Below the pieces are notes generated by a model, which made no database searches, was not told where the DNA came from, and saw nothing but the letters and a program-made list of their open reading frames with translations. Below are positions 16,111 through 24,473 of a stretch of DNA of 64,000 bases, piece by piece. Position 1 is the stretch's first letter, and each line of letters begins with the position of its first letter. Source of the DNA: Spirosoma panaciterrae DSM 21099 (lineage in GTDB: Bacteria > Bacteroidota > Bacteroidia > Cytophagales > Spirosomataceae); assembly GCF_000374025.1 (NCBI RefSeq), contig NZ_KB893188.1, positions 58,797-122,796 on the forward strand. Reading direction: 5' to 3'. The position numbers were made by a program, and so were the translations under genes.

Positions 16111-18612
16111 CTACTTCCAGTCGCAGTCGGGAGCGAGCCATTCCTGCCCCGTGTCAATGGGCATACCGTCGGGTGGGGTTTGCGAATTGGTAGGCTTCAA
16201 ATCAGCAATATTACCTTCGGCCCGACGTATCTGATCCAGTGCCAGCAGGTGATGAGCGGCTGTTTTCGGATTGGCCGCTGGGGCCGATATTTTTGCCTTC
16301 AACTGGCTAAGTTTCAATAAAGCAATTCCTCGTGCCTGTGAGGCTGCTTCCTGTCCATTGGCCAAATCGAGTAGCTTCTGTAAAAATAATTTATCGGTCA
16401 GTCGCTTCACTTCGGCCTGATAGCCATCAGCCGGGTCAGCTCTGTACCAGGTAGCGGCCAAGAGTTGATCAAGCATACCTTCCAGACTCAATTGGGCCGG
16501 ATCGATAGCCGATTGAGCTACCAGTCGGCTTACCCGTTCCGAATTGAACAGCATTTGAAGGGTCATACCAGCGGCTGCTTCGGGTGCTGCCAGTGGATCG
16601 AACGAAAGCCCCGTACGACGCTTAAATACTTCCCGTGGGTTTGGGTCATATCGGAATGGATGAGGAGGAATCAGAGCCAGCACGGGTTTAGGAACTGCCA
16701 GAAACGCCGGATCTATCGTAGTCAGGAGAGCCTCCAGCGCCCGTTTCTGCTCCTGAACCGGCACCGTCGATACCACGGGCTGTCCGTCGCCCCGCAGTGC
16801 ATTGGTATATACTTGCCCCGCTACAACCTTAGCAGCCGCTTCGACCTGATACCGATGGAACATATACATGGGCACCAAGACTTCTTCCAGGGTAGCCATG
16901 GGCGTTCCGGCCGGAATCTTCTTCTCTGTAAAGTTGGCCAGGGCTATTCGTCGAACCTCACTCACTCGCTTCAGTTCATCGACCGCATTGCTGCCATTGT
17001 CCCAAAGGTGCGTACCCGGATGGACTGAACCTTCCGGGCGAGCATCTTTATCGGTCAGGAACGTCAACCCCGACTTATGCATATCATTTACGATTTTATC
17101 GAGCGCCTGCTTCTCGTCGGCCCCACTCGGAAACTGTTCATATCCGTAACGAATGCTCCATTTATCATATACGCCAATTCCTTTGGCATACGCATCCGAC
17201 AGGTCAATACTGGCACCTTTCACTTTGGCAACCATCGTCGGATAATCCATTACCGACGCCCGGCCAAACTGCCCGCCCCCCTGCGTACTGGCAATGTAGT
17301 TGTGGGGTAAACCAAGTGTATGGCCTACTTCATGAGCCGCCAGTTGCCGAAGTCGTTCAATGGACATTTTCATCATGGGGTCCGAATTGGGATCGGGTGC
17401 GGTTGCTCCGGCATAATCCCCCACCAATCCCTGGGCAATCAGGTAATCCTGTCGAACCCGCAACGAGCCTAGTGTCACTTTGCCTTTGATAATTTCACCC
17501 GTTCGTGGATCACTGATGCTTCCGCCATAACTCCAGCCGCGCGTTGAGCGGTGTACCCATTGCACGAGATTATACCGAATATCCATCGGATCAGCATCGG
17601 CGGGCAGCAATTTTACCTGAAAGGCATCTTTATAACCAGCCGCTTCGAATGCCTGATTCCACCAGGCTGTTCCTTCCATCAGGGCCGACCGAATTGGTTC
17701 GGGGGTACCGGGGTCGATGTAATAAATGATGGGCTTAACAGCTTCACTAACAGCCGCCGACGGGTCTTTTTTCTCCAGCCGATGCCGCGAAATATACCGT
17801 TTCATGATCGGCTGGCTAACGGGCGTTGCGTAATCGAAGTACTCAATACCCCCATAGCCGATGCGTGGATCAAAAACCCGTGGCTTGTAATTATTATCGG
17901 GCAACTGCACAAACGAATAGTGCTGATGAATCGTGACAGCCGTTGGCGTGGGCACCACCTCGCGCAGGTAAGCACCGGGGTTCTCACCCGTAAGTGTCAG
18001 GATGGCCTCCAGCTCGGTATTCTGAGGAAATGCTTTTGTATTCGGCAGATAGATGGCGCAACGGGCCGGGTCTAACCGAAAAGTACCCTGTCGCGTGCGG
18101 CTGATCGCCTGAATAGCGCCCACCAGATCCTGCATCATAAATGGCGTCAGATCGACCAGTACCCTGCCACTCTCTTCAGCAGCTACATCAAAACCCGCAT
18201 GCACCGATTTGGCAAACGATTCTTCTACCGCCCGGCGTTCCAGCGGATCATTGCTAATGGCGCGGTACGAATAGTTTGGCTCAATCATCAGCACTTTTGG
18301 ACCGCTCCGCTGAAACTTGATAACGTGTTCCTGGCCCAGCCGCCCCCGATCAAGCCCAATATCATTCGATCCAACACCCTGTGCCAGCGAAGGATAAAAC
18401 AGAAGCTCCGTATCGAACTTGTCGATTTCGAGCCAGATTTTACCCTTTTTAGCGTCCCAATAGTAGGTGAGATAGCCCGGATGCTTCTCCATGCCGTTCG
18501 TAAAACTGGCAATAGTGGCCGAACCACCTGTCCCTCCAGCGGGGGCCTGGGCGAACAGTTGATAAACGGGAATAAGTACAAGTGAGAGAAAGGTAACGAA
18601 ACGCTTTTTCAT
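16111..18612 (-). CDS. Exported zinc-dependent metalloprotease (DUF5117/DUF4953 type)
   Basis: 833 residues. A signal peptide ends at LFA-Q (residue 21). The zinc site HEVGHTLGLPH puts His427, Glu428, His431 and His437 in the extended HExxHxxGxxH pattern of metzincins. The N-terminal part (IWLEIDKFDTELLFYPSLAQGVGSNDIGLDRG) and middle (ALMEGTAWWNQAFEAAGYKDA) match the DUF5117-DUF4953 metalloproteases common in Bacteroidota. A conserved Met-turn candidate is SVMDYP. It should act in the periplasm or outside the cell. It lies 48 nt downstream of a tricorn-like protease gene, probably in the same transcript. Confidence 0.9.
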   Translation of the reverse strand: MKKRFVTFLSLVLIPVYQLFAQAPAGGTGGSATIASFTNGMEKHPGYLTYYWDAKKGKIWLEIDKFDTELLFYPSLAQGVGSNDIGLDRGRLGQEHVIKFQRSGPKVLMIEPNYSYRAISNDPLERRAVEESFAKSVHAGFDVAAEESGRVLVDLTPFMMQDLVGAIQAISRTRQGTFRLDPARCAIYLPNTKAFPQNTELEAILTLTGENPGAYLREVVPTPTAVTIHQHYSFVQLPDNNYKPRVFDPRIGYGGIEYFDYATPVSQPIMKRYISRHRLEKKDPSAAVSEAVKPIIYYIDPGTPEPIRSALMEGTAWWNQAFEAAGYKDAFQVKLLPADADPMDIRYNLVQWVHRSTRGWSYGGSISDPRTGEIIKGKVTLGSLRVRQDYLIAQGLVGDYAGATAPDPNSDPMMKMSIERLRQLAAHEVGHTLGLPHNYIASTQGGGQFGRASVMDYPTMVAKVKGASIDLSDAYAKGIGVYDKWSIRYGYEQFPSGADEKQALDKIVNDMHKSGLTFLTDKDARPEGSVHPGTHLWDNGSNAVDELKRVSEVRRIALANFTEKKIPAGTPMATLEEVLVPMYMFHRYQVEAAAKVVAGQVYTNALRGDGQPVVSTVPVQEQKRALEALLTTIDPAFLAVPKPVLALIPPHPFRYDPNPREVFKRRTGLSFDPLAAPEAAAGMTLQMLFNSERVSRLVAQSAIDPAQLSLEGMLDQLLAATWYRADPADGYQAEVKRLTDKLFLQKLLDLANGQEAASQARGIALLKLSQLKAKISAPAANPKTAAHHLLALDQIRRAEGNIADLKPTNSQTPPDGMPIDTGQEWLAPDCDWK

Positions 18613-18660
18613 GTATTTACAGGTTGTCTTTTGCTGTTGACGTTAATTAAAAATGGCCAT

Positions 18661-21600
18661 TTATTTGCCCGCACTGACTTTGCTGGATTTGGCTTCGTCT
18701 AACTGCCGGATAAGTTCTTTTACGGCTACATCGAGTTGGGTATTCTGATCGGTATAACTTTCACCAATTGGGCGTGATACGGGAATGTCGACTGGGCGCG
18801 GATTCAATTCCATGTTTTTCCCCGTATTGTCAGTAATGCGAATAAATGGCAAACGAATGGATGAACCGTCGATCAGTTGGGCGGCTGATGTATAAATGAT
18901 CCAGCCACCCGTTGGTTCGCCTACCACCTTACCCAGTTTAAGTGCCCGATACCCTTCCGTAAAATCTTCAGCATCGGAAAGCGAGTGCTGATTGGTGACC
19001 AGAATGGTCGGTTTTTCCAGTGACCGCTGCCCCAGTTGCGTACGCGCTGGTGAGGCTGGAAGCCCACGGGGCGTCATGGTCATATAGCCCTTCCGGGCAA
19101 ATACATCGAGAGCGTAGGCATTCACAAAGCCCCCATTATTGTTGCGCACATCGACCACAACCCCTTCACGAGCGTGGTTATCCGCATCCAGATCGACATA
19201 CAACTGATTCAATGATTCGGCCGACATATCGAACATATGCACGTAACCAAGTCGTCCACCACTTGCTTTTGCGACATACTCACGCTGCTGTTCGACCCAT
19301 TGCTTGTACAACAAGCCTTTTTCCGTAGCCAGACTGATAGGGAGTACACTCACCTCACGGGGAGTTGCATTCGGAGCCGATACGATCGCAAGGTTGACCC
19401 GACGGTTAATTTTATTATTCAGTAACTCATCCAGATTGGTACTGGCATCGATTGTTTTTCCATCAACGGCCTGTAGGTAATCTCCGGGTTTAACCGTACC
19501 TACCAACGCCACTGGTCCTTGCGACACGACTTCCGTTATCAGTAACTTACCTGTATTCTCGTACGTGATCCGGTCAAAACGAAGCCCCAGTCGCCCCGTG
19601 GTGATATCCGTCGAGCCCTGCGGTCCCGATACACCCGAATGCGATGCGTTCAATTCGCCGACCATCAGGCTCAATAATCGGCGCAGTTCGTCGGGTGTGC
19701 GGGCTCCAGCGGCCAGGGGTTCGTAACTCTTTCGAATCGCCTGCCAGTCCGTTCCATGAAATTCTGGATCGTAGAAGCCTTTGTTCTGCACATCCCAGGC
19801 CTGCTGAAACACCTGAAGTTTTTCGCTGGAGAAATCAATATCCATTTCGGCCGTTACAGCCAGCGGTTTGGGTTCCCGCTTTTCGAGCGAAATCGATTGG
19901 ATACGCCCCTGTTCCAGATAGAACACTTCCTTGCCATCGGCTGTAAACTGAGCATTGCTTTTGGGGCCGGGAGTTGTGGTGAGTTGGCGCGCAACACTTC
20001 GCTCTGGTCCCGTTTCGTCGAGTGAGTAGGTGTATAAGTTTTGCCGTCCGGCCACGCTCGCCACCAACAGCAGTGTTTTCCCATCTTTACTGATCGACTG
20101 TGCATCGACTTCCATACCGATAGGTAGCAAACTTAACCGTTGGCGTATTCCCTCAAACACAATATTGGTTGTCTCTTTACCCGTGCTTTTTGCTTTTGCG
20201 GAAGGCAACGTACTGGCAACCGAATCGCGGGATGCTGCTTTGTCGGGTACGGTTGGGGCTATAGGCGCTGTAGTGGGCCGAATCGTCCGGGGCACTTCTT
20301 CATTGAACAAATCGCGAAACTGATCTTCCCGGAACTTGGGTAATCGGGGCACCAGATCAACGCGGGCAATCTGCGCCATCTCCGTTCGCTGATTTGTACC
20401 AAACAGAATGTACTTTCCGTCGGGACTCCAGTTTACATTGCCCCCAAAGGTGTTGGCCAGAAAACTCACCGGACGACTTTCGCCACCCGTTGCGGGTACG
20501 ACCGAAATATTCCGAAATGTTTTCGTTCCATAGGCAGCAAACGCCAGCCATTTGCTATCGGGCGACCAGGCGACCGAACCCGTACCGGCAAAGGGTGGAC
20601 GGCCCAGAAATCCTTTATACACCACCCGATCTTTCTTGTTGGTCAACTCCATTATATGTAACTCCTGCCCATTTCGCAGGAAGGCTACAGACTGCCCATC
20701 GGGCGAAACAACTGGAGCGGCATCATCCTGTTGAGAGTCAGTCAGGCGGGTTTCTTCCCGAGTCGAAAAATCATACTGGTAGAGATTGGCAATCCCATTT
20801 CGTGTACTGATATACAGCAGGTTTCGGCTGTTGGGCGTCCACGCCAGTTGTGATTCTAAAGCGGGCGTGTTACTAACCCGAACGGCATCGCCCCCCTCTT
20901 TTGCCGAAGCGGCAAATACTTCCCCATGAGCCGTAAACGCTACTTTTTTCCCATCGGGCGAAACGACTAGATCCCGAAATTGACTCGCCAGCTTTACATG
21001 ATCGACCGCAGGGCCAGCCGCAGCTCCCCGCAGACGAACAGTTACAGGAGCGGCTTGTTTCGTAGTGATGTCATATTTCCAGATTTGAAAATCCCGCTCA
21101 AAAACAATGGACTTTCCATCCAGACTGATGGATGGCCAGATAACCCGCCCATCTTTAAATGCCGTGAGCATCGCCGGCTGCCCTTTTAGTGGTTTGGCCC
21201 ATAAATTCTGTGCCCCCCCCTTATCCGACATGTAATAGAGTGTCTGTCCATCGGGGCTCCACATGGGCCATAGTTTCTTAGCGCCCCCCTCCGTCAATCG
21301 CTCATAACTCGGTTTATCTCCCTTTTTTGTCCCGATCTTACAGGTCCAGATTTCGGATTGGTCGAGATGGCTGCTCCCCTTCCGCCACCATTGAGCCGCA
21401 GCAATACCCCGCGCCGAAAACGCCAGCGTACTGCCATCGGGTGAGGGTGATCCAAAAAATTCGCTGGCATACCGATCGGCCGTAACGGGCATAGGCGTAC
21501 CGCCCGTAATGGGCATCCGGTAGATGTCGTTCATCCCCGAAATATCCCGGCTGGTCGACTGGAAGTACACCATTTTGCTATCGCTCGACCAGGCCGTAAG

Positions 21601-21960
21601 GCTTTCGGCTCCATCATCGAAGGTTAGTCGGCGCAAGGCCCCCGTTTCCAGTGTTAGCAGATAAATATCGCCATTGCCCGAGCGAGTTGAGCCAAATGCC
21701 AGGTATTTGCCATCGGGCGAATACAGGGGTCGGGTTTCGTTATCGGTATGCGCCACCAGAAGTCGGGCTTCTCCACCCGAAGCGGGCACGGTCCAGATGT
21801 CACCCCCGGAAACAAACGCGATTTCCCGTCCGTCGGGCGATAAAGCAGGCTCTGCAAAGGCGAATTTTGGAGTTGGGCTAGTTGTCTGTGCAATACCTAG
21901 TTGGCTGAGCCCCATGAAAGCTGCTAACCCAATACGTGTTACACGGGTAAACGTGTTCAT
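18661..21960 (-). CDS. Tricorn-like S41 protease with WD40-like propellers and PDZ domain
   Basis: 1099 residues with a signal peptide (GIAQ, about residue 25). Many PD40/WD40-like blades (ALSPDGREIAFVSGGDIW, YSPDGKYLAFGS, WSPDGQTLYYMSDKGG) fill about 30-690 as two beta-propellers. A helical C1 domain follows, then a PDZ domain (about 810-890, VALVGTVKPGDYLQAVDGK) and an S41 catalytic domain whose likely nucleophile is Ser995 in HSLSDAEDF. Tricorn-type enzymes degrade peptides to small pieces; this one is exported. A stretch at about 575-600 (SVASTLPSAKAKSTGK) looks like a disordered linker. It precedes the zinc protease gene, and the two form a proteolysis operon. Confidence 0.9.
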   Translation of the reverse strand: MNTFTRVTRIGLAAFMGLSQLGIAQTTSPTPKFAFAEPALSPDGREIAFVSGGDIWTVPASGGEARLLVAHTDNETRPLYSPDGKYLAFGSTRSGNGDIYLLTLETGALRRLTFDDGAESLTAWSSDSKMVYFQSTSRDISGMNDIYRMPITGGTPMPVTADRYASEFFGSPSPDGSTLAFSARGIAAAQWWRKGSSHLDQSEIWTCKIGTKKGDKPSYERLTEGGAKKLWPMWSPDGQTLYYMSDKGGAQNLWAKPLKGQPAMLTAFKDGRVIWPSISLDGKSIVFERDFQIWKYDITTKQAAPVTVRLRGAAAGPAVDHVKLASQFRDLVVSPDGKKVAFTAHGEVFAASAKEGGDAVRVSNTPALESQLAWTPNSRNLLYISTRNGIANLYQYDFSTREETRLTDSQQDDAAPVVSPDGQSVAFLRNGQELHIMELTNKKDRVVYKGFLGRPPFAGTGSVAWSPDSKWLAFAAYGTKTFRNISVVPATGGESRPVSFLANTFGGNVNWSPDGKYILFGTNQRTEMAQIARVDLVPRLPKFREDQFRDLFNEEVPRTIRPTTAPIAPTVPDKAASRDSVASTLPSAKAKSTGKETTNIVFEGIRQRLSLLPIGMEVDAQSISKDGKTLLLVASVAGRQNLYTYSLDETGPERSVARQLTTTPGPKSNAQFTADGKEVFYLEQGRIQSISLEKREPKPLAVTAEMDIDFSSEKLQVFQQAWDVQNKGFYDPEFHGTDWQAIRKSYEPLAAGARTPDELRRLLSLMVGELNASHSGVSGPQGSTDITTGRLGLRFDRITYENTGKLLITEVVSQGPVALVGTVKPGDYLQAVDGKTIDASTNLDELLNNKINRRVNLAIVSAPNATPREVSVLPISLATEKGLLYKQWVEQQREYVAKASGGRLGYVHMFDMSAESLNQLYVDLDADNHAREGVVVDVRNNNGGFVNAYALDVFARKGYMTMTPRGLPASPARTQLGQRSLEKPTILVTNQHSLSDAEDFTEGYRALKLGKVVGEPTGGWIIYTSAAQLIDGSSIRLPFIRITDNTGKNMELNPRPVDIPVSRPIGESYTDQNTQLDVAVKELIRQLDEAKSSKVSAGK

Positions 21961-22280
21961 AAAAAAGAGGTCTGTTGATAACGTGTAGAAGTCGAGCCAG
22001 TCGGCAAAATACTAGTCAGTACATACGGCCAATTGAGTAGTGATGACAATACGCTTACCCCCTAAAACCATACCGGCCTGGTACAATAAGATTTCAATAT
22101 GCCCTTACTCAAAGTCTGGTAATGATCATCCAAAAGCACTTCCTGTCCACTACTAAGGTTCTTATTTCCAAAAAAACGAAATAAGATTAAGGCTTTTTCA
22201 TAGAAAAGACAACTTCCTTCTGTATGTTAACCAAAAAAGAATAAAAAATCTTAAAACGATACCTGTTACTCCCAAAAAAT
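21961..22280. other. Intergenic region upstream of the tricorn-like gene
   Basis: About 320 nt between the tricorn-like gene start and the terminator of the DUF4293 gene, both on the minus strand. The promoter of the protease operon must be here, but I found no exact TAnnTTTG; the nearest is a one-base-short version on the minus strand at about 22004-22010. No ORF, tRNA or strong hairpin is visible. Confidence 0.5.
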
Positions 22281-22326
22281 AAAGCCTGCTGCCCGACGAT
22301 AACATAATCATCAAACAACAGGCTTT
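22281..22326 (-). terminator. Terminator of the DUF4293 gene
   Basis: AAAGCCTGCTG (22281-22291) pairs with CAACAGGCTTT (22316-22326) with one wobble; read on the minus strand, TATTTTTTGG follows the stem. It begins 24 nt after the stop. Confidence 0.75.
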
Positions 22327-22349
22327 AGCCAATTTAATCGAATGCAGGT

Positions 22350-22823
22350 TTAGCGTAACCGATCGGAATCCCGCACTAATTTTTCATCCCGACGAATGAA
22401 GCGATTAGCTAATGCGTTAAATACAAGAGCGGCAATAATCGCGTAGAAACCTATCAGGAAATCCCCCTGGTCAGCCGGATTACCGTATAATTTACCCAGG
22501 TAAAGCGTCCGATACAGGATAATCCCCATAATAGCCGTAAGCATCAAGGCATTAACCGCACATAAAGCGGTTTGTGTCAGACGGTTTCGATATTGAAAAA
22601 TGGCGTAAAGTGATACTACCCCCACCAGGGCAATCAATAGAGCCAAATACCATACGGTATCGGCATAGGTAGTAACCCCTTGTTGCTGAGTATATTGCAA
22701 GGCCGATAAATGGGCCATCTCGGGTGATTTTGTCCCTGATTTCTCCCATAAGGGTGTGGCTAATGCTGTCCCCATTGCAACGGCAATAAGAAATAAAAAT
22801 ATGGTTTGAACGCGTTGAATCAT
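22350..22823 (-). CDS. DUF4293-family membrane protein
   Basis: 157 residues from the ATG at 22823 (MIQRVQTIFLFLIAV), the standard N-terminus of this Bacteroidota-specific family. An upstream in-frame extension starts with TTG and does not match the family. Four membrane helices are visible: about 5-22, 57-76, 85-104 and 122-142. The loop between helices 1 and 2 carries the short extracytoplasmic segment. No function is known. It is a single-gene unit with its own -7 element. Confidence 0.85.
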   Translation of the reverse strand: MIQRVQTIFLFLIAVAMGTALATPLWEKSGTKSPEMAHLSALQYTQQQGVTTYADTVWYLALLIALVGVVSLYAIFQYRNRLTQTALCAVNALMLTAIMGIILYRTLYLGKLYGNPADQGDFLIGFYAIIAALVFNALANRFIRRDEKLVRDSDRLR

Positions 22824-22917
22824 TGGATTTACTGACTGATAGACTATGAATGGCTGCTGCTGGCTCAATAACGAGTCCGTCTCCGATTTACGTTACTAAG
22901 TCTACAGAAACCGGGTG

Positions 22918-22925
22918 CAAAATTA
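22918..22925 (-). promoter_or_regulatory. -7 element (TAATTTTG) upstream of the DUF4293 gene
   Basis: TAATTTTG on the minus strand. The leader to the ATG at 22823 would be about 88 nt. No convincing -33 TTG. Confidence 0.4.
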
Positions 22926-23006
22926 GCCCAAAAACGAACAGATTAAGATGAGGTTAAGGTTGTTTCTGTAGAATATTTAAAATCTGTACTACTAGCTTGT
23001 TTTTGC

Positions 23007-23681
23007 ATGAATGCTGATGTCCGCTTACTGATTACAGCCGATGGGTCTCATACAGCCATCAACCAAACCCTTGACAAAACCTATCACTCTATTCACGGAG
23101 CCTACCAGGAATCCCAACGGGTTTACATTGAATTAGGGCTATTGGAAGCGTTTAATCGATTTGCGGATCACCCTTTATACGTTTTCGAGATGGGCTTTGG
23201 AACGGGGCTGAATGCCCTTCTGACCGCCCAACAAGCCCTCATTCATCAGCGTCCGGTTGTTTATACGGCAATTGAAGCCTACCCTATGGCACTCGATGAT
23301 ACAAAACAGTTAAACTACGATAATTTTTTGGGAACCGACTTTTTAGCCAGCTTACACCAATCGCCCTGGAATAGTCCGGTATCCATTAATCCGTATTTCA
23401 GCCTGCTAAAAATTCATAGTCAACTCCAGAACTGGAGCCCATCGGACGCCTTCCATCTAGTGTATTATGATGCCTTTGCGCCTACGGCCCAGCCTGAGCT
23501 TTGGGAGCCAGAAATTTTCGCAAAACTGGCTCACTTATTGCTCCCAAATGGACTACTGACTACCTACTGTTCGAAGAGTTATGTACAGCGGAATCTGCGT
23601 TTGGCGGGCCTTATCGTTGAAAAACACCCCGGTCCTCCACATAAACGGGATATTTTACGGGCCGTTCGCCCTGCGTCGTAA
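23007..23681 (+). CDS. mnmD: tRNA 5-methylaminomethyl-2-thiouridine methyltransferase MnmD
   Basis: 224 residues. It has the SAM-binding motif VFEMGFGTGLNALL (about 59-72), the acidic ribose-binding strand VVYTAIEAYP and the family signature VYYDAFAPTAQPELWEPEIF, then LLTTYCSKSYVQRNL. It resembles the methyltransferase half of E. coli MnmC without the FAD oxidase half, so it is the stand-alone MnmD that methylates the wobble uridine of tRNAs for Glu, Gln, Lys, Arg and Leu. The end GPPHKRDILRAVRP is typical. It is followed after 79 nt by the thioredoxin gene. Confidence 0.93.
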   Translation: MNADVRLLITADGSHTAINQTLDKTYHSIHGAYQESQRVYIELGLLEAFNRFADHPLYVFEMGFGTGLNALLTAQQALIHQRPVVYTAIEAYPMALDDTKQLNYDNFLGTDFLASLHQSPWNSPVSINPYFSLLKIHSQLQNWSPSDAFHLVYYDAFAPTAQPELWEPEIFAKLAHLLLPNGLLTTYCSKSYVQRNLRLAGLIVEKHPGPPHKRDILRAVRPAS

Positions 23682-23760
23682 GTTACTTTTTTAGCAGATC
23701 CTGTACCAATTCGCTAATTTTATTATCCCCCGTACGTTATTAACCAAAACAATAGCCTGT

Positions 23761-24351
23761 ATGAACCGCGTGTTTCTCTTCTTTGCGGCCTTCGTTCTTC
23801 TAACGATCAGCGCATTCCGAACCTCCTTACCTGCCGATTCATCGACCGTAAAGCCAACTGACGAGCGCAAGCACATTAAATGGTTGACCATTCAGGAAGC
23901 CTATGCGCTTACCCAGAAGAAACCCAGGAAATTTGTCATTGATGTATACACCGACTGGTGCGGCTGGTGTAAGGTAATGGACCGTAAAACCTTCTCAGAG
24001 CCCGCCATTGTCGATTACGTGAACGAAAACTTTTACCCGGTCCGGTTCAACGCTGAACAGACCGCCGATATAACCCTGGGCAAGCAGACATTTAAGTACA
24101 TCAGTAGCGGCAGCAATGGTGTTCATGAATTGGCAGCCGCCTTGATGCGCAATCAGATGAGCTATCCGACAACGGTATTTATGGATGAAAAATTCAATCT
24201 GATTCAACCGATTGCCGGCTATCTGGAGGCTCGTACATTCCACCAGATTATCACCTATTTTGGAAAGAATTATCACCAGAAAGAGCCATTTGACCAATTC
24301 AAAGCGGGTACTTACACGCGCGAGTTCCAGGCTTCGCTGGCTGGTAAGTAA
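23761..24351 (+). CDS. Exported thioredoxin-like protein with CGWC motif
   Basis: 196 residues. A signal peptide or anchor (VFLFFAAFVLLTISAF) is followed by a thioredoxin fold: FVIDVYTDWCGWCKVMDRKTF places Cys67 and Cys70 in CGWC, and MSYPTTVFMDEKFNLIQPIAGYL carries the cis-Pro before Thr. The pattern resembles periplasmic DUF255/thioredoxin_7 proteins of Bacteroidota, which reduce or repair disulfides or mature cytochromes; the partner is unknown. A REP-like double hairpin starts 15 nt after the stop. Confidence 0.85.
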   Translation: MNRVFLFFAAFVLLTISAFRTSLPADSSTVKPTDERKHIKWLTIQEAYALTQKKPRKFVIDVYTDWCGWCKVMDRKTFSEPAIVDYVNENFYPVRFNAEQTADITLGKQTFKYISSGSNGVHELAAALMRNQMSYPTTVFMDEKFNLIQPIAGYLEARTFHQIITYFGKNYHQKEPFDQFKAGTYTREFQASLAGK

Positions 24352-24365
24352 GCAGTTAGACAGAT

Positions 24366-24431
24366 AACGCGGGTGGAAACCTACGATTGATGCCATTAGC
24401 AGCCTCTCAATCGCGGGTTTCCACCCGCGTT
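24366..24431. repeat. REP-like double hairpin (25-bp inverted repeat)
   Basis: Arms 24366-24390 and 24407-24431 pair over 25 bp with two adjacent mismatches around a 16-nt loop. Each arm is itself nearly self-complementary: GGGT-GGAA-ACC in the left, GCGGGT-TTCC-ACCCGC in the right. This GGAA/TTCC-loop pattern is shared with the left arm of the palindrome at 10122-10190. Confidence 0.7.
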
Positions 24432-24434
24432 GCG

Positions 24435-24442
24435 TATTTTTG
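24435..24442 (+). promoter_or_regulatory. -7 element (TATTTTTG) of the M13 peptidase gene
   Basis: TATTTTTG fits TAnnTTTG and lies 32 nt before the ATG at 24474. The region where a -33 element should be falls inside the palindrome ending at 24431, so hairpin extrusion or binding there could affect expression. Confidence 0.5.
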
Positions 24443-24473
24443 TACCCTTTCGATACCCAACTCACTCTATAAA

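Noticed and set aside
24387..24473. N-terminal extension of the M13 peptidase beginning in the palindrome
   Set aside because: A signal peptide begins at the ATG at 24474, and the -7 element at 24435-24442 would place the transcript start after the upstream ATG.
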